DNA of 64,000 nt from Streptomyces celluloflavus (GTDB lineage Bacteria > Actinomycetota > Actinomycetes > Streptomycetales > Streptomycetaceae), in assembly GCA_000720995.1 (NCBI GenBank), contig JOEL01000019.1:53823-117822 (forward strand), read 5' to 3'. This document shows positions 1-8,661 of this stretch, in pieces (positions within the stretch are counted from its first letter, which is position 1; every line of letters starts with the position of its first letter). Below the pieces are notes generated by a model. That model was not told the origin of the DNA. It saw only the letters and a list, made by a program, of their open reading frames with translations, and did not search any database. The position numbers were made by a program, and so were the translations under genes.

Positions 1-2
1 TC

Positions 3-572
<570 letters not shown>

Positions 573-579
573 TCCGCCC

Positions 580-608
580 CGGGGCGGGCCGGCACCCGGC
601 CCGCCCCG
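580..608 (+). terminator. Hairpin terminator after hppD
   Basis: A perfect 13-bp GC stem (580-592 with 596-608) and a 3-nt loop start 7 nt after the hppD stop. There is no T tract, which is usual for Streptomyces terminators. Confidence 0.75.
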
Positions 609-662
609 TGACCTTTGGCCGGTGATCTTCCCCGGGGCGCCCGCGGATGCGAGGCTGGCCGT

Positions 663-2027
663 ATGGACCTCATCGCACACCTGCGCGCCGGACTCCCCGC
701 GGAAGCGATCCTCACCGACCCCGACGTCACCGGCTCCTACGCCCACGACATGGCGAGCTTCTGCGCGGCCGGCACCCCCGCCGCCGTCGTCCTGCCGCGC
801 ACCGTCGAGCAGGTCCAGCACGTCATGCGCACCGCCACCACCCTGCGCGTCCCGGTCGTCCCGCAGGGTGCGCGGACCGGCCTGTCGGGCGCCGCCAACG
901 CCTCCGACGGCTGCATCGTGCTCTCGCTGGTCAAGATGGACCGCATCCTGGAGATCAGCCCCGTCGACCGGATAGCCGTCGTCGAACCCGGCGTCGTCAA
1001 CGCCGTCCTCTCCCGCGCCGTGGCCGAACACGGCCTCTACTACCCGCCGGACCCCTCCAGCTGGGAGCAGTGCTCGATCGGCGGCAACATCGGCACCGCC
1101 TCCGGCGGACTGTGCTGCGTCAAGTACGGCGTCACCGCCGAGTACGTCCTCGGCCTCGACATCGTCCTCGCCGACGGCCGCCTCCTGACGACCGGCCGGC
1201 GCACCGCCAAGGGCGTCGCCGGCTACGACCTCACCCGGCTCTTCGTCGGCTCCGAGGGCAGCCTGGGCATCGTCGTCCGCGCCGTCCTCGCCCTCAAGCC
1301 GGAGCCGCCGCAACAGCTCGCGCTGGCCGCCGAGTTCCCCTCCACCGCGGCCGCCTGCGAGGCGGTCTGCGAGATCATGGCCCGCGGCCACGCCCCCTCG
1401 CTGCTCGAACTCATGGACCGTACGAGCGTCCGCGCCGTCAACGCGCTGGCCCGGATGGGCCTCCCGGACAGCACCGAGGCCCTGCTGCTCGCCGCCTTCG
1501 ACACCCCCGACCCGGCCGCCGACCTCGCCGCCGTCGGCGCGCTGTGCACCGCGGCCGGCGCCACCGAGGTCGTCCCCGCCGACACCCCCGCCGAGTCCGA
1601 CCTGCTGCTCCAGGCCCGCCGGCTGACCCTGACCGCCCTGGAAGGGCTCAAATCGGCCACGATGATCGACGATGTGTGTGTCCCGCGCAGCCGCCTCGCC
1701 GAGATGCTCGACGGCACCGCCGCCATCGCCGCGAAATACGACCTCACCATCGGCGTCTGCGCGCACGCCGGCGACGGCAACACCCACCCCACCGTCTGCT
1801 TCGACGCCGACGACCCCGACGAATCCCGCCGCGCCCGCGAATCCTTCGACGAGATCATGGCCCTCGGCCTGAGCCTGGGCGGCACGATCACCGGCGAACA
1901 CGGCGTCGGCGTCCTGAAGAAGGAATGGCTGGCCCGCGAACTGGGGCCGGTGGGCCTGGAGTTGCAGCGCGGCATCAAGGACGTCTTCGACCCGCTGGGC
2001 ATCCTGAACCCGGGCAAGCTCTTCTGA
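663..2027 (+). CDS. FAD-binding oxidase, GlcD/D-lactate dehydrogenase type
   Basis: A 454-aa flavoprotein of the VAO/PCMH superfamily, like glycolate oxidase subunit GlcD and FAD-linked D-2-hydroxyacid dehydrogenases; it should oxidise a 2-hydroxyacid to the 2-oxoacid. The N-terminal FAD-binding domain contains VPQGARTGLSGAANA and SIGGNIGTASGG (pyrophosphate-binding loops) and GSEGSLGIV. The C-terminal FAD-oxidase domain has the metal/substrate segment AHAGDGNTHP and ends GITGEHGVG...DPLGILNPGKLF, as in GlcD. The ATG at 663 was chosen because GAGG lies 8 nt upstream and the family alignment begins soon after; a longer frame to 615 lacks such support. The substrate cannot be told from sequence. 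Confidence 0.9.
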   Translation: MDLIAHLRAGLPAEAILTDPDVTGSYAHDMASFCAAGTPAAVVLPRTVEQVQHVMRTATTLRVPVVPQGARTGLSGAANASDGCIVLSLVKMDRILEISPVDRIAVVEPGVVNAVLSRAVAEHGLYYPPDPSSWEQCSIGGNIGTASGGLCCVKYGVTAEYVLGLDIVLADGRLLTTGRRTAKGVAGYDLTRLFVGSEGSLGIVVRAVLALKPEPPQQLALAAEFPSTAAACEAVCEIMARGHAPSLLELMDRTSVRAVNALARMGLPDSTEALLLAAFDTPDPAADLAAVGALCTAAGATEVVPADTPAESDLLLQARRLTLTALEGLKSATMIDDVCVPRSRLAEMLDGTAAIAAKYDLTIGVCAHAGDGNTHPTVCFDADDPDESRRARESFDEIMALGLSLGGTITGEHGVGVLKKEWLARELGPVGLELQRGIKDVFDPLGILNPGKLF

Positions 2028-2556
2028 ACCCGGACGAGCTGGTGTGAACGGCGACGGGGCGGGCTCGTACGGGTGCGGGTGCGGCCGATTCCGGGTGCCG
2101 GGGTCCCGGGGGCGGCGGTGCGGGCCCCACGACCGGTGGCCGTCCGCCGAGCGGCGCACCGTCCAGGCCGCCCCGATCGCCCTCTCGTCGGACGCGACAC
2201 CGGGACCGTCCGAGATCTGCCCCCCCACTTTGGCCTCCGATCTCCGATCTCCGGCCTTCGCCCGGAACCGACCGAGCTGACCGGCACCATCACGTTCCTG
2301 CCCCGGGCCCGCGATGGCCCACCCGGCCTCGTACGGGGCCGGGGCGGAGCGCCACCGGTCCGGCGGAGGCGGCGGAGCGCCGTCCGCGTACCGGGCCGTG
2401 TACCGGACCCCGGTACGCGCCGGGCCCGGCCGGCCGCCGCGTGGCCCGGGAGGCGGCGAACCGCCGGATGCGGCCACGGTCCCCGGGGCAGAGTATGGAC
2501 GAGGACCCGCCGGGCCCCACCGGGCCGCCCATGCCCACGCAGGGAGCGATGAGCCG
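2028..2556. other. Intergenic region, no gene recognised
   Basis: This 529-bp GC-rich gap contains open frames on both strands, but none has a domain, a plausible ribosome site or convincing codon use. A short CTCCGAT direct repeat lies near 2236-2250. The promoter of the flavoprotein gene at 2557 is presumably here; no clear -10/-35 pair stands out. Confidence 0.5.
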
Positions 2557-3993
2557 ATGGCAGCGAGCGAAACGACCGAAGCCGAGTACGACGTCGTGGT
2601 CCTGGGGGCCGGGCCGCCCGGTGAGAACCTCGCCGACCGCGTCCACGCCGGCGGGCTCAGCGCGGTGATCGTGGAGAGCGAACTCGTCGGCGGCGAATGC
2701 TCCTACTGGGCCTGTATGCCCAGCAAGGCCCTGCTGCGCCCGGTCACCGCCCGCTCCGAGGCGCGCCGCGTCGCCGGCCTCAAGGACGCGGTGACCGGCC
2801 CCCTGGACGCCCCCGCCGTCCTCGCCCACCGCGACGACTTCGCCTCCCACTGGAAGGACGACGGCCAGGTGCGGTGGCTGGAGTCGGTCGGTGTCGACCT
2901 GGTGCGCGGTGTGGGCCGGCTGGACGGCCCGCGCCGGGTGGTGGTCGACGGCGGGCGGGTGCTCACCGCACGGCACGCGGTCGCGGTGTGCACCGGCAGC
3001 CGCGCGGTGATCCCCGGCATTCCGGGGCTCGCCGAGGCCAAGCCCTGGACCAGCCGCGAGGCCACCAGCGCACAGGCCGTACCGGGCCGTCTGGTGGTGG
3101 TCGGCGGCGGTGTGGTGGGCGTCGAGATGGCCACCGCCTGGCGGGCCCTGGGCGCCTCCGTCACGCTGCTGGTGCGCGGTGAGGGGCTGCTGCCCCGGAT
3201 GGAACCGTTCGCCGGCCTCCTGGTCGCCGAATCGCTCGCCGAGGCCGGGGTGCTCCTCCGTACCGGCACCGAGGTGCGCGAGGTGCGCCGGGAGGCACCG
3301 GGCGGCCCGGTGACCGTCATCCTGGACTCCGGGGAGGAGATCGTCGCCGACGAGATCCTGATCGCCACCGGCCGTGCCCCGCGCACCGACGACCTCGGCC
3401 TGGAGACCATCGGCCTGGAACCGGGCTCCTGGCTGGACGTGGACGACAGCTGCCGGGTCCGGTCGGTGGCGGGCGACTGGCTCTACGGCGTCGGCGACGT
3501 CAACCACCGCGCGCTCCTGACCCACCAGGGCAAGTACCAGGCCAGGATCGCCGGCGCCGCCATCACCGCCCGCGCGCGGCAGGTGCCGGTCCTGGAGTCC
3601 GACCGGTGGGGCGCGCACGCCGCGACCGCGGACATTGAGGCCGTCCCGCAGGTCGTCTTCAGCGACCCCGAGGCCGCCTCGGTCGGCCGCACCGCCGCCG
3701 AGGCGGAACGCGCCGGCCACCGCATCCGGGTGATCGACCACGATCTGGGCGCGGTGGCCGGCTCCGCGCTGTACGCCGACGGCTACCGCGGCCGGGCCCG
3801 GATGGTCGTCGACCTGGACCGCGAGGTACTGCTCGGCGCCACCTTCGTCGGCCTCGGCGTCGGCGAACTCCTGCACTCCGCGACGGTCGCGGTGGCCGGC
3901 GAGGTCCCCATCGAACGCCTCTGGCACGCGGTGCCCTCCTACCCGACCATCAGCGAGGTGTGGCTGCGGCTGCTGGAGGCGTACCGCGGCTGA
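2557..3993 (+). CDS. Pyridine nucleotide-disulfide oxidoreductase family flavoprotein
   Basis: A 478-aa NAD(P)H/FAD oxidoreductase of the dihydrolipoamide dehydrogenase/mercuric reductase group. The N-terminal FAD motif is VVLGAGPPGEN, and the redox-active CX4C is present in GGECSYWACMPSK. The central NAD(P) motif is VVVGGGVVGVEMA, the second FAD contact is GVGDVN, and a C-terminal dimerisation domain follows (VVFSDPEAASVG). The usual catalytic His of the HPTxxE motif is not in place: the sequence is AVPSYPTISE, as in several actinobacterial homologues not proven to be lipoamide dehydrogenases. The ATG at 2557 has AGGGAG 10 nt upstream. It stands alone, with a hairpin terminator after it. No lipoyl-dependent complex genes are nearby, so an LpdA role is unlikely. 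Confidence 0.88.
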   Translation: MAASETTEAEYDVVVLGAGPPGENLADRVHAGGLSAVIVESELVGGECSYWACMPSKALLRPVTARSEARRVAGLKDAVTGPLDAPAVLAHRDDFASHWKDDGQVRWLESVGVDLVRGVGRLDGPRRVVVDGGRVLTARHAVAVCTGSRAVIPGIPGLAEAKPWTSREATSAQAVPGRLVVVGGGVVGVEMATAWRALGASVTLLVRGEGLLPRMEPFAGLLVAESLAEAGVLLRTGTEVREVRREAPGGPVTVILDSGEEIVADEILIATGRAPRTDDLGLETIGLEPGSWLDVDDSCRVRSVAGDWLYGVGDVNHRALLTHQGKYQARIAGAAITARARQVPVLESDRWGAHAATADIEAVPQVVFSDPEAASVGRTAAEAERAGHRIRVIDHDLGAVAGSALYADGYRGRARMVVDLDREVLLGATFVGLGVGELLHSATVAVAGEVPIERLWHAVPSYPTISEVWLRLLEAYRG

Positions 3994-4008
3994 GCGCGGC
4001 CGGGCCGC

Positions 4009-4033
4009 GCCGGGCGGGCTCAGCCCGCCCGGC
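4009..4033. terminator. Hairpin terminator between convergent genes
   Basis: A perfect 11-bp stem (4009-4019 with 4023-4033) with a TCA loop lies between the flavoprotein gene and the oppositely oriented TPR gene, so it can serve both strands. Confidence 0.65.
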
Positions 4034-4094
4034 CCGCCCCGCCTGCCGGCCGGTCACCCCGCCCGTACGGCCGACCCGGGCCGCCCGTGCGGGC

Positions 4095-4556
4095 TCAGCC
4101 GCGTCCGCCGGTGTCGGCGCCCAGCGCCGCGGCGATCCGCAGGTGCGGGGCGGCCTCGGCGGGGCGGCCCTGGCGCTCCAGGGTGCGGCCCAGCATCAGC
4201 CGGGCGTACTCCTCGACCGGATCGTGCTCCAGGACGGTGCGCAACTCGGTCTCGGCGCGCCGCAGTTGGGCCGAGTGGTAGTAGGCGCGGGCGAGCAGCA
4301 GCCGGGGGGCGACCGGCCGCGGGTCCGCGTCGACCAGACCCCGGAGGATCCGGGCCGCGGCGGTGAAGTCCTTGGCCTCGAAGAACAGCCGGGCGCGTGC
4401 CCAGCGCTCGGCGGCCGTGCCGTGCTCGTGGTAGCCGGGGGCGGAAGTGGGAGTGGGACGGGACGTGGGGGCGAGAGCGGAGTCGGAGCCGTATTCGTAC
4501 CCGTGGTCGTCGGCGGTGGCGGTCGGGTCCAGGTGTGCGCGGTACGTCTCGGTCAT
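4095..4556 (-). CDS. Small tetratricopeptide-repeat protein
   Basis: A 153-aa protein. The first 40 residues are acidic and low in complexity; from about residue 47 there are two to three TPR-like helical pairs (ERWARARLFFEAKDFTAAARIL, APRLLLARAYYHSAQLRRAE, EEYARLMLGRTLERQGR). TPR domains mediate protein-protein contacts and no enzymatic motif is present. Small TPR proteins of this shape are common next to ssg genes in Streptomyces, but the partner is unknown. It lies just downstream of ssgG on the same strand (80 bp), so co-transcription is possible. Confidence 0.82.
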   Translation of the reverse strand: MTETYRAHLDPTATADDHGYEYGSDSALAPTSRPTPTSAPGYHEHGTAAERWARARLFFEAKDFTAAARILRGLVDADPRPVAPRLLLARAYYHSAQLRRAETELRTVLEHDPVEEYARLMLGRTLERQGRPAEAAPHLRIAAALGADTGGRG

Positions 4557-4635
4557 GACGGGGACAACACGGGAATTCGGTTGAATATTTCACAAGTGTG
4601 CGGGGTGACTCACCGGCGGTGGCGGCCGCCATGGC

Positions 4636-5112
4636 TCAGGCCCCGGGCTCGGGCCACTCGTCCCCGGGCCAGAGGTCGGTCGGCCACAGGTCGTCGCGGT
4701 TGGTCAGGGCGAGCAGCTCGCTCAGCTCCTTGTCGATCCCCAGGTGCTGCTGCTCGGACCCGGGCGGCACCACCCGCAGGGTGCGCTCCAGCCACGCCGA
4801 GACCGCCGCGGCCGGCGCCTCCAGCAGCGCGTCACCGTCCGGCGACGACAGCGCCACACAGACCAGGCTGCGGCCGTCCAGCTTCGTCGGCCAGACCCGC
4901 ACATCCCCGTGGCCGCACGCCCGGAACACGCCCTCGACGAGCAGTTCACGGGCGAACGTCCAGTGGACGGGGGCGTCCGAGCCGATGTGGAAGGTGACAT
5001 GGACGGCGTACGGGTCGTCCGCCCGGTACGTCAGCCGGGCCGGCACCGCGATGGTGCGCTCCGGCGACAGGACCAGGCCCAGTTCCAACTCTCGTTCCAC
5101 CACGGTGTACAT
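4636..5112 (-). CDS. ssgG: SsgA-like sporulation/cell-division protein, probably SsgG
   Basis: A 158-aa member of the SsgA-like (SALP) family, which is restricted to morphologically complex actinomycetes and controls placement of sporulation septa. Family hallmarks are visible: RLTYRADDPYAVHVTFHIG, WTFARELLVEGV, GDVRVWPT, VALSSPDGDALLEAP and VPPGSEQQHLGIDKELSELL. The start at 5112 gives the MYTVVERELELGLVLS N-terminus expected for the family; upstream codons in the frame are arginine-rich and unconserved. The symbol is inferred from its place close to hppD, where ssgG (SCO2924) sits in S. coelicolor. In that species SsgG contributes to correct septum localisation. Family is certain; the paralogue assignment is moderate. 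Confidence 0.9.
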   Translation of the reverse strand: MYTVVERELELGLVLSPERTIAVPARLTYRADDPYAVHVTFHIGSDAPVHWTFARELLVEGVFRACGHGDVRVWPTKLDGRSLVCVALSSPDGDALLEAPAAAVSAWLERTLRVVPPGSEQQHLGIDKELSELLALTNRDDLWPTDLWPGDEWPEPGA

Positions 5113-5351
5113 GCAATCCGCCTCTCTGCGCTCCCTGAACGCGTGCCCGTCAATGGGCCCACATACAGAGAGAGGCGGCAGACGCCGGATCATTACGCGA
5201 CTTCGCACAACTTTTTTCACCGGTCTCTTCCAGGTGGTCGCGGCCGGGCGCCGGCGCGGACGCGACGCGGCGTCTGATAGATGTGGACGCCGCGTTGCGG
5301 CAGACTGCACCCCACACCCACCAGGCCGAGTACAGATACGGGACTTCGGAC

Positions 5352-6995
5352 ATGAGCGCCCCTACCTCAGGATCCGCCGGCAGCCCCACGCCAGGCTTCT
5401 ATCCGGACCCGTCCATCCCCGGCTATATCCGGTACTGGAACGGTGCCGCATGGGTGCCGGGCACCAGCCGGCCCGCTCCGGCCGAGGGGGAGGCGATGCC
5501 CGCGCCGCCGCCCGGCGTCACCTCCGCGTCCCCGGCGCCCGCCCCGGTCACGCCCGCGGTCGAGGAGACCGGCCCGGTCTTCCTCGACGAGGCGGCGCCC
5601 GGCGGCGCCGCGGTGCCCGTCGTACGCCGGAGCGGTGAGACGGAGACCCGACCCGCGGCATGGGACGAGCCGGGCCGCCCGCACGGCACCGGTCCGCAGG
5701 CGGCCGCCTCCTGGCAGGCCGACGCGTCCCGGCAGAGCGGCTTCGGCGGCGAGCCGGACCGCCGGATCTCGTGGGGACCGCCCGAGGCGCCGGCCGCGCG
5801 GGGCGGGGTGCCGCCGCAGCGCGAGGAGTCCGGTGGCGGTGCTCCGGCGCCCGCCGAGTCCGCGGGCGGCGAACCGCCCGCCGCCGCGCCGCCCGCCACC
5901 CCCGCCCCGCAGGACCCCGACGTCCCGCGCGACGGGACCGTCACCATCCGTGCCGTCAACCCGGCCGCGCACACCGGCCGTCCCGCCTCCGGCGACCAGG
6001 GCACCACCGCGTTCCGTACCCCGCACCAGGAGGCCGCCGGGCCCGCCAAGGGCGGCGGGACGATGGCGTTCCGCACGGCGCCGCCCGGCGGTCCGGACCG
6101 GCCCGGTGCGCAGCCGGGCCCGCAGACCGGCCGGCAGCCGGGGCAGCCGTCCGGCCCGCCCGGCGCCGCCCCGCAGCCGCTGCCCTCCGTCGGGACCCCG
6201 CAACAGGGCCGCCCGCCCCAGTCCGCCCAGCCCCGGCAGCAGCCGTCCCCCGGGCACCCGGCTCAGCAGGCCCCGCTGCGGCAGCAGGTCCCGCCGCAGA
6301 TCCCGGCACCGCAGCCGTCCGCCCAGCAGCCGGCCGCGCCGCTCCCGCCGGCCCGGCCGCACCCGGGCCGGCAGGTCCCCGGCCAGGTACCGGCCCAGGT
6401 TCCGCACGGCGGGCCCGCGGCGCCCGCCGGACAGGACGCGGGCGCCGACGGCGTCATCCCCTGGAAGCCCCCGACCGCCGATGTCTTCTTCGCGGCGGCA
6501 CAGGCCGCGCAGGGCCACCCGGCCGGGCTCGGCCGCAGGTTCGCGGCCCGGCTGATCGACTCGGTGGTGCTGGGCGCGGCCGCCGCCGCGGTCGCCGTCC
6601 CGATGTGGGGCACCGCCGCGGACCATATCGACGCCAAGGTCCAGGCGGCCAAGCAGTCCGGCCGCCAGGTGACCGTCTACCTGCTCGACGGGACCACCGC
6701 ACCGGTCCTCGCCGCGGTACTGGCCGTCCTGCTGATCGGCGGTGGGCTCTACGAGGCGCTGCCGACCGCCAAGTGGGGCCGCACCCTCGGCAAGAAGCTG
6801 TGCCGGGTCCGGGTGCTGGACATCGAGAGCCACGACACCCCGCCCCTCGCCGCGGCGGTCAAGCGCTGGCTGGTGTACGGCGTGCTCGGCATCCTGGTCA
6901 TCGGGGTCGTGAACGCCCTCTGGTGCCTGTTCGACCGCCCGTGGCGGCAGTGCTGGCACGACAAGGCCGCGCGGACGTTCGTCGCCGCCGGCTGA
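5352..6995 (+). CDS. DUF2510 and RDD-domain membrane protein with Pro-rich linker
   Basis: A 547-aa protein. An N-terminal DUF2510 motif (PGFYPDPSIPGYIRYWNGAAWV) is followed by roughly 350 residues of Pro/Ala/Gly/Gln-rich, presumably disordered cytoplasmic linker. A C-terminal RDD domain follows from about residue 395, with the signature RFAARLIDSVVLG, two or three membrane segments, and the RTLGKKLCRVRVLD and WHDKAARTFV motifs. RDD proteins are poorly understood; some act as ion or proton antiporters. The ATG at 5352 begins directly before the DUF2510 motif. It is transcribed divergently from ssgG. The long disordered segment hints at an interaction scaffold, but that is inference. Confidence 0.88.
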   Translation: MSAPTSGSAGSPTPGFYPDPSIPGYIRYWNGAAWVPGTSRPAPAEGEAMPAPPPGVTSASPAPAPVTPAVEETGPVFLDEAAPGGAAVPVVRRSGETETRPAAWDEPGRPHGTGPQAAASWQADASRQSGFGGEPDRRISWGPPEAPAARGGVPPQREESGGGAPAPAESAGGEPPAAAPPATPAPQDPDVPRDGTVTIRAVNPAAHTGRPASGDQGTTAFRTPHQEAAGPAKGGGTMAFRTAPPGGPDRPGAQPGPQTGRQPGQPSGPPGAAPQPLPSVGTPQQGRPPQSAQPRQQPSPGHPAQQAPLRQQVPPQIPAPQPSAQQPAAPLPPARPHPGRQVPGQVPAQVPHGGPAAPAGQDAGADGVIPWKPPTADVFFAAAQAAQGHPAGLGRRFAARLIDSVVLGAAAAAVAVPMWGTAADHIDAKVQAAKQSGRQVTVYLLDGTTAPVLAAVLAVLLIGGGLYEALPTAKWGRTLGKKLCRVRVLDIESHDTPPLAAAVKRWLVYGVLGILVIGVVNALWCLFDRPWRQCWHDKAARTFVAAG

Positions 6996-7022
6996 CCCGG
7001 TCGCATCGCCGGGGCCGGGCCT

Positions 7023-7047
7023 CCCCGCGGCGCGCTCCGCCGCGGGG
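7023..7047 (+). terminator. Hairpin after first RDD gene
   Basis: A 10-bp stem (7023-7032 with 7038-7047) with a 5-nt loop lies 28 nt after the stop of the first RDD gene. Confidence 0.5.
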
Positions 7048-7120
7048 CCGTCCGGGGCCCGCGTCCCCCGAACGGCCTTCGCCGGATGCGGCGGACCGCC
7101 GTACGGGGTCGACTCGGGCC

Positions 7121-7903
7121 ATGAGTACCGACCAGCCCGGTGCCGGCTCCGGTGAACCGCCGGCGGACGAACCGTTCCCGAAGAGGCCGCAGGAACCGCC
7201 GCCGGGCGGCCCTCCCGCCGGCGGCTCTCCGTACGGCGGCGGCACGGGCGCCGAGGGCGGCGGCGCCCCGCCCCCTGGTGGTGCGCCTCCGCCCGGTGGT
7301 GCTCCGCCCCCGCCCCCGCCCCCGCCCCCGCCCGGCGGTGCGCCGCCCCCACCTCCGCCGCCCCCCGGTGGTGCCCCGCCGCACTACGGGGGAGGCCCGT
7401 ACGGCGGTACTCCGTACGGCGGGCAGTACGGTGCGGCCGATCCGCTCGCCGGGATGCCGCCGCTGGCGAACCGCGGCCGGCGGCTGGTGGCGCGGATCAT
7501 CGACTTCATCATCGTCGCCGTACCGGTCGCCGTGATCATGAACGTCCTGGTGGGCTGGGTGGATTACACCAGCACCAGCAGCGACCAGAACGGCAAGCAG
7601 GCGACGGTCTCGGGCGTCACCCTGCTCGTGTACTTCCTCTACGAGGGCCTGATGCTGACCACGCGCGGCCAGACCGTCGGCAAGATGGCGATGAAGATCC
7701 GGGTCGCGATGCTGGCGAACGGGGCGGTGCCGGCCGGTCCGCCCGGCTGGATCCGGGCCGCCGTCTATTCGGTCCCGGAGATCGTGCCGTGCTGCGGCTT
7801 CGTCTTCTGGCTCATCAATGTCCTGTGGTGCACCTGGGACAAGCCCTACCAGCAGTGCCTGCACGACAAGGCGGCCAAGACCGTGGTGGTCTCCGCGGTC
7901 TGA
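7121..7903 (+). CDS. RDD family membrane protein, second copy
   Basis: A 260-aa protein: an N-terminal Pro/Gly-rich tail of about 115 residues (PPPPPPP runs), then an RDD domain with RGRRLVARIIDFIIVAVPVAVIM, a middle membrane segment (LLVYFLYEGLMLTTRGQTVGKMAMKIRVA) and a last segment ending KPYQQCLHDKAAKTVVV. It is a paralogue of the preceding gene (compare WHDKAARTFV with LHDKAAKTVV) but lacks DUF2510. The start at 7121 is an ATG without a strong ribosome site. The tandem arrangement suggests duplication and perhaps a joint complex. Molecular function is unknown. Confidence 0.87.
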   Translation: MSTDQPGAGSGEPPADEPFPKRPQEPPPGGPPAGGSPYGGGTGAEGGGAPPPGGAPPPGGAPPPPPPPPPPGGAPPPPPPPPGGAPPHYGGGPYGGTPYGGQYGAADPLAGMPPLANRGRRLVARIIDFIIVAVPVAVIMNVLVGWVDYTSTSSDQNGKQATVSGVTLLVYFLYEGLMLTTRGQTVGKMAMKIRVAMLANGAVPAGPPGWIRAAVYSVPEIVPCCGFVFWLINVLWCTWDKPYQQCLHDKAAKTVVVSAV

Positions 7904-7912
7904 CCCGCGGCA

Positions 7913-7931
7913 CGGGGCCGGACCGGCCCCG
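7913..7931. terminator. Short GC hairpin between convergent genes
   Basis: A compact palindrome (CGGGGCC-GGACC-GGCCCCG) lies between the second RDD gene and the opposing small membrane-protein gene. It is a weak to moderate terminator candidate. Confidence 0.4.
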
Positions 7932-7937
7932 CACCGA

Positions 7938-8264
7938 CTAGCGCGCGTGCGGGCCGACGCGGGCCTCGGTGGCGCCGGCCGGCTGTGCGACGCGGGCGGA
8001 CGGGATGCGGCCGGCGGGCGACGGGCGGGGCGGCAACGCGGCCGGTGCGGCGGGGGAGTCGGCGTGGGCGGCCCGGCGGCGGGCGCGCGACCTCAGCGGC
8101 ATCGGCACCGTCAGGGCGACGAGCACCCCGATGCCGAGCCCGGCGAGCGCGATGACCGCGACCCCGATGCCGGTCTCCGTCCGGGAGAGCAGCAGCATCA
8201 CGAGGGTGGAGAGAAAGACGGTGGCCGAACCGTAGACGAGCTGGGCGGGGGTCGGACGAGGCAT
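7938..8264 (-). CDS. Small two-helix membrane protein
   Basis: A 108-aa protein with two predicted membrane helices (about residues 9-26 and 32-54: VYGSATVFLSTLVMLLLS and IGVAVIALAGLGIGVLVALTV), then an Arg-rich stop-transfer sequence and a Pro/Ala-rich cytoplasmic tail. No enzymatic motif is seen and I do not recognise a named family; similar small proteins are common Streptomyces hypotheticals. The start is ATG at 8264. It is convergent with the RDD pair and divergent from the protease gene. Confidence 0.7.
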   Translation of the reverse strand: MPRPTPAQLVYGSATVFLSTLVMLLLSRTETGIGVAVIALAGLGIGVLVALTVPMPLRSRARRRAAHADSPAAPAALPPRPSPAGRIPSARVAQPAGATEARVGPHAR

Positions 8265-8661
8265 GGCGTAATCCGTCCTCGGAACGTCGGCAGGGGGGCG
8301 GTCGACAGGAACGCACGTGCGGTGAGCCTAGGGACGTTACTTCCCGGGCGGAACGGCGAGTAAGCGTGACCTAATCCACGGTTCCGGCGCACGGGGGGCG
8401 CACGGAGCCGCCCGGTCGCCGCGAAACATTCTGCGCGGACCGGTGGAACCCCTGCTGGGGACGGGGGCGCATGACCGGCGGGCATATCCCCCCGGAGTTG
8501 CCGGGCGGCCGTCGCGCGCCGCGCGGCCGTGCCCGGCCGGTGTGACGCGCGGGCCGGACAACGTACTTCGATGACGTGCCCAAGTCAAGATCTGTCTTTT
8601 CTCCCATGCTTCCGGTCGAATTTCCCGGACACAGACCGTTCGAAGGGGAGGAAAGCATCAA
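8265..8661. other. Intergenic region upstream of secreted protease
   Basis: A 397-bp region between two divergent genes. I see no supported gene. The last 80 bp before the protease are AT-richer than their surroundings (around 8565-8625, with AAGTCAAGATCTGTCTTTTC), as expected for a regulated promoter; no specific operator can be named. Confidence 0.45.

Noticed and set aside
2044-2552. Small plus-strand frames between the FAD oxidase and the flavoprotein gene
   Set aside because: No conserved motif, Arg/Pro/Gly-rich translations and no ribosome site; treated as non-coding.
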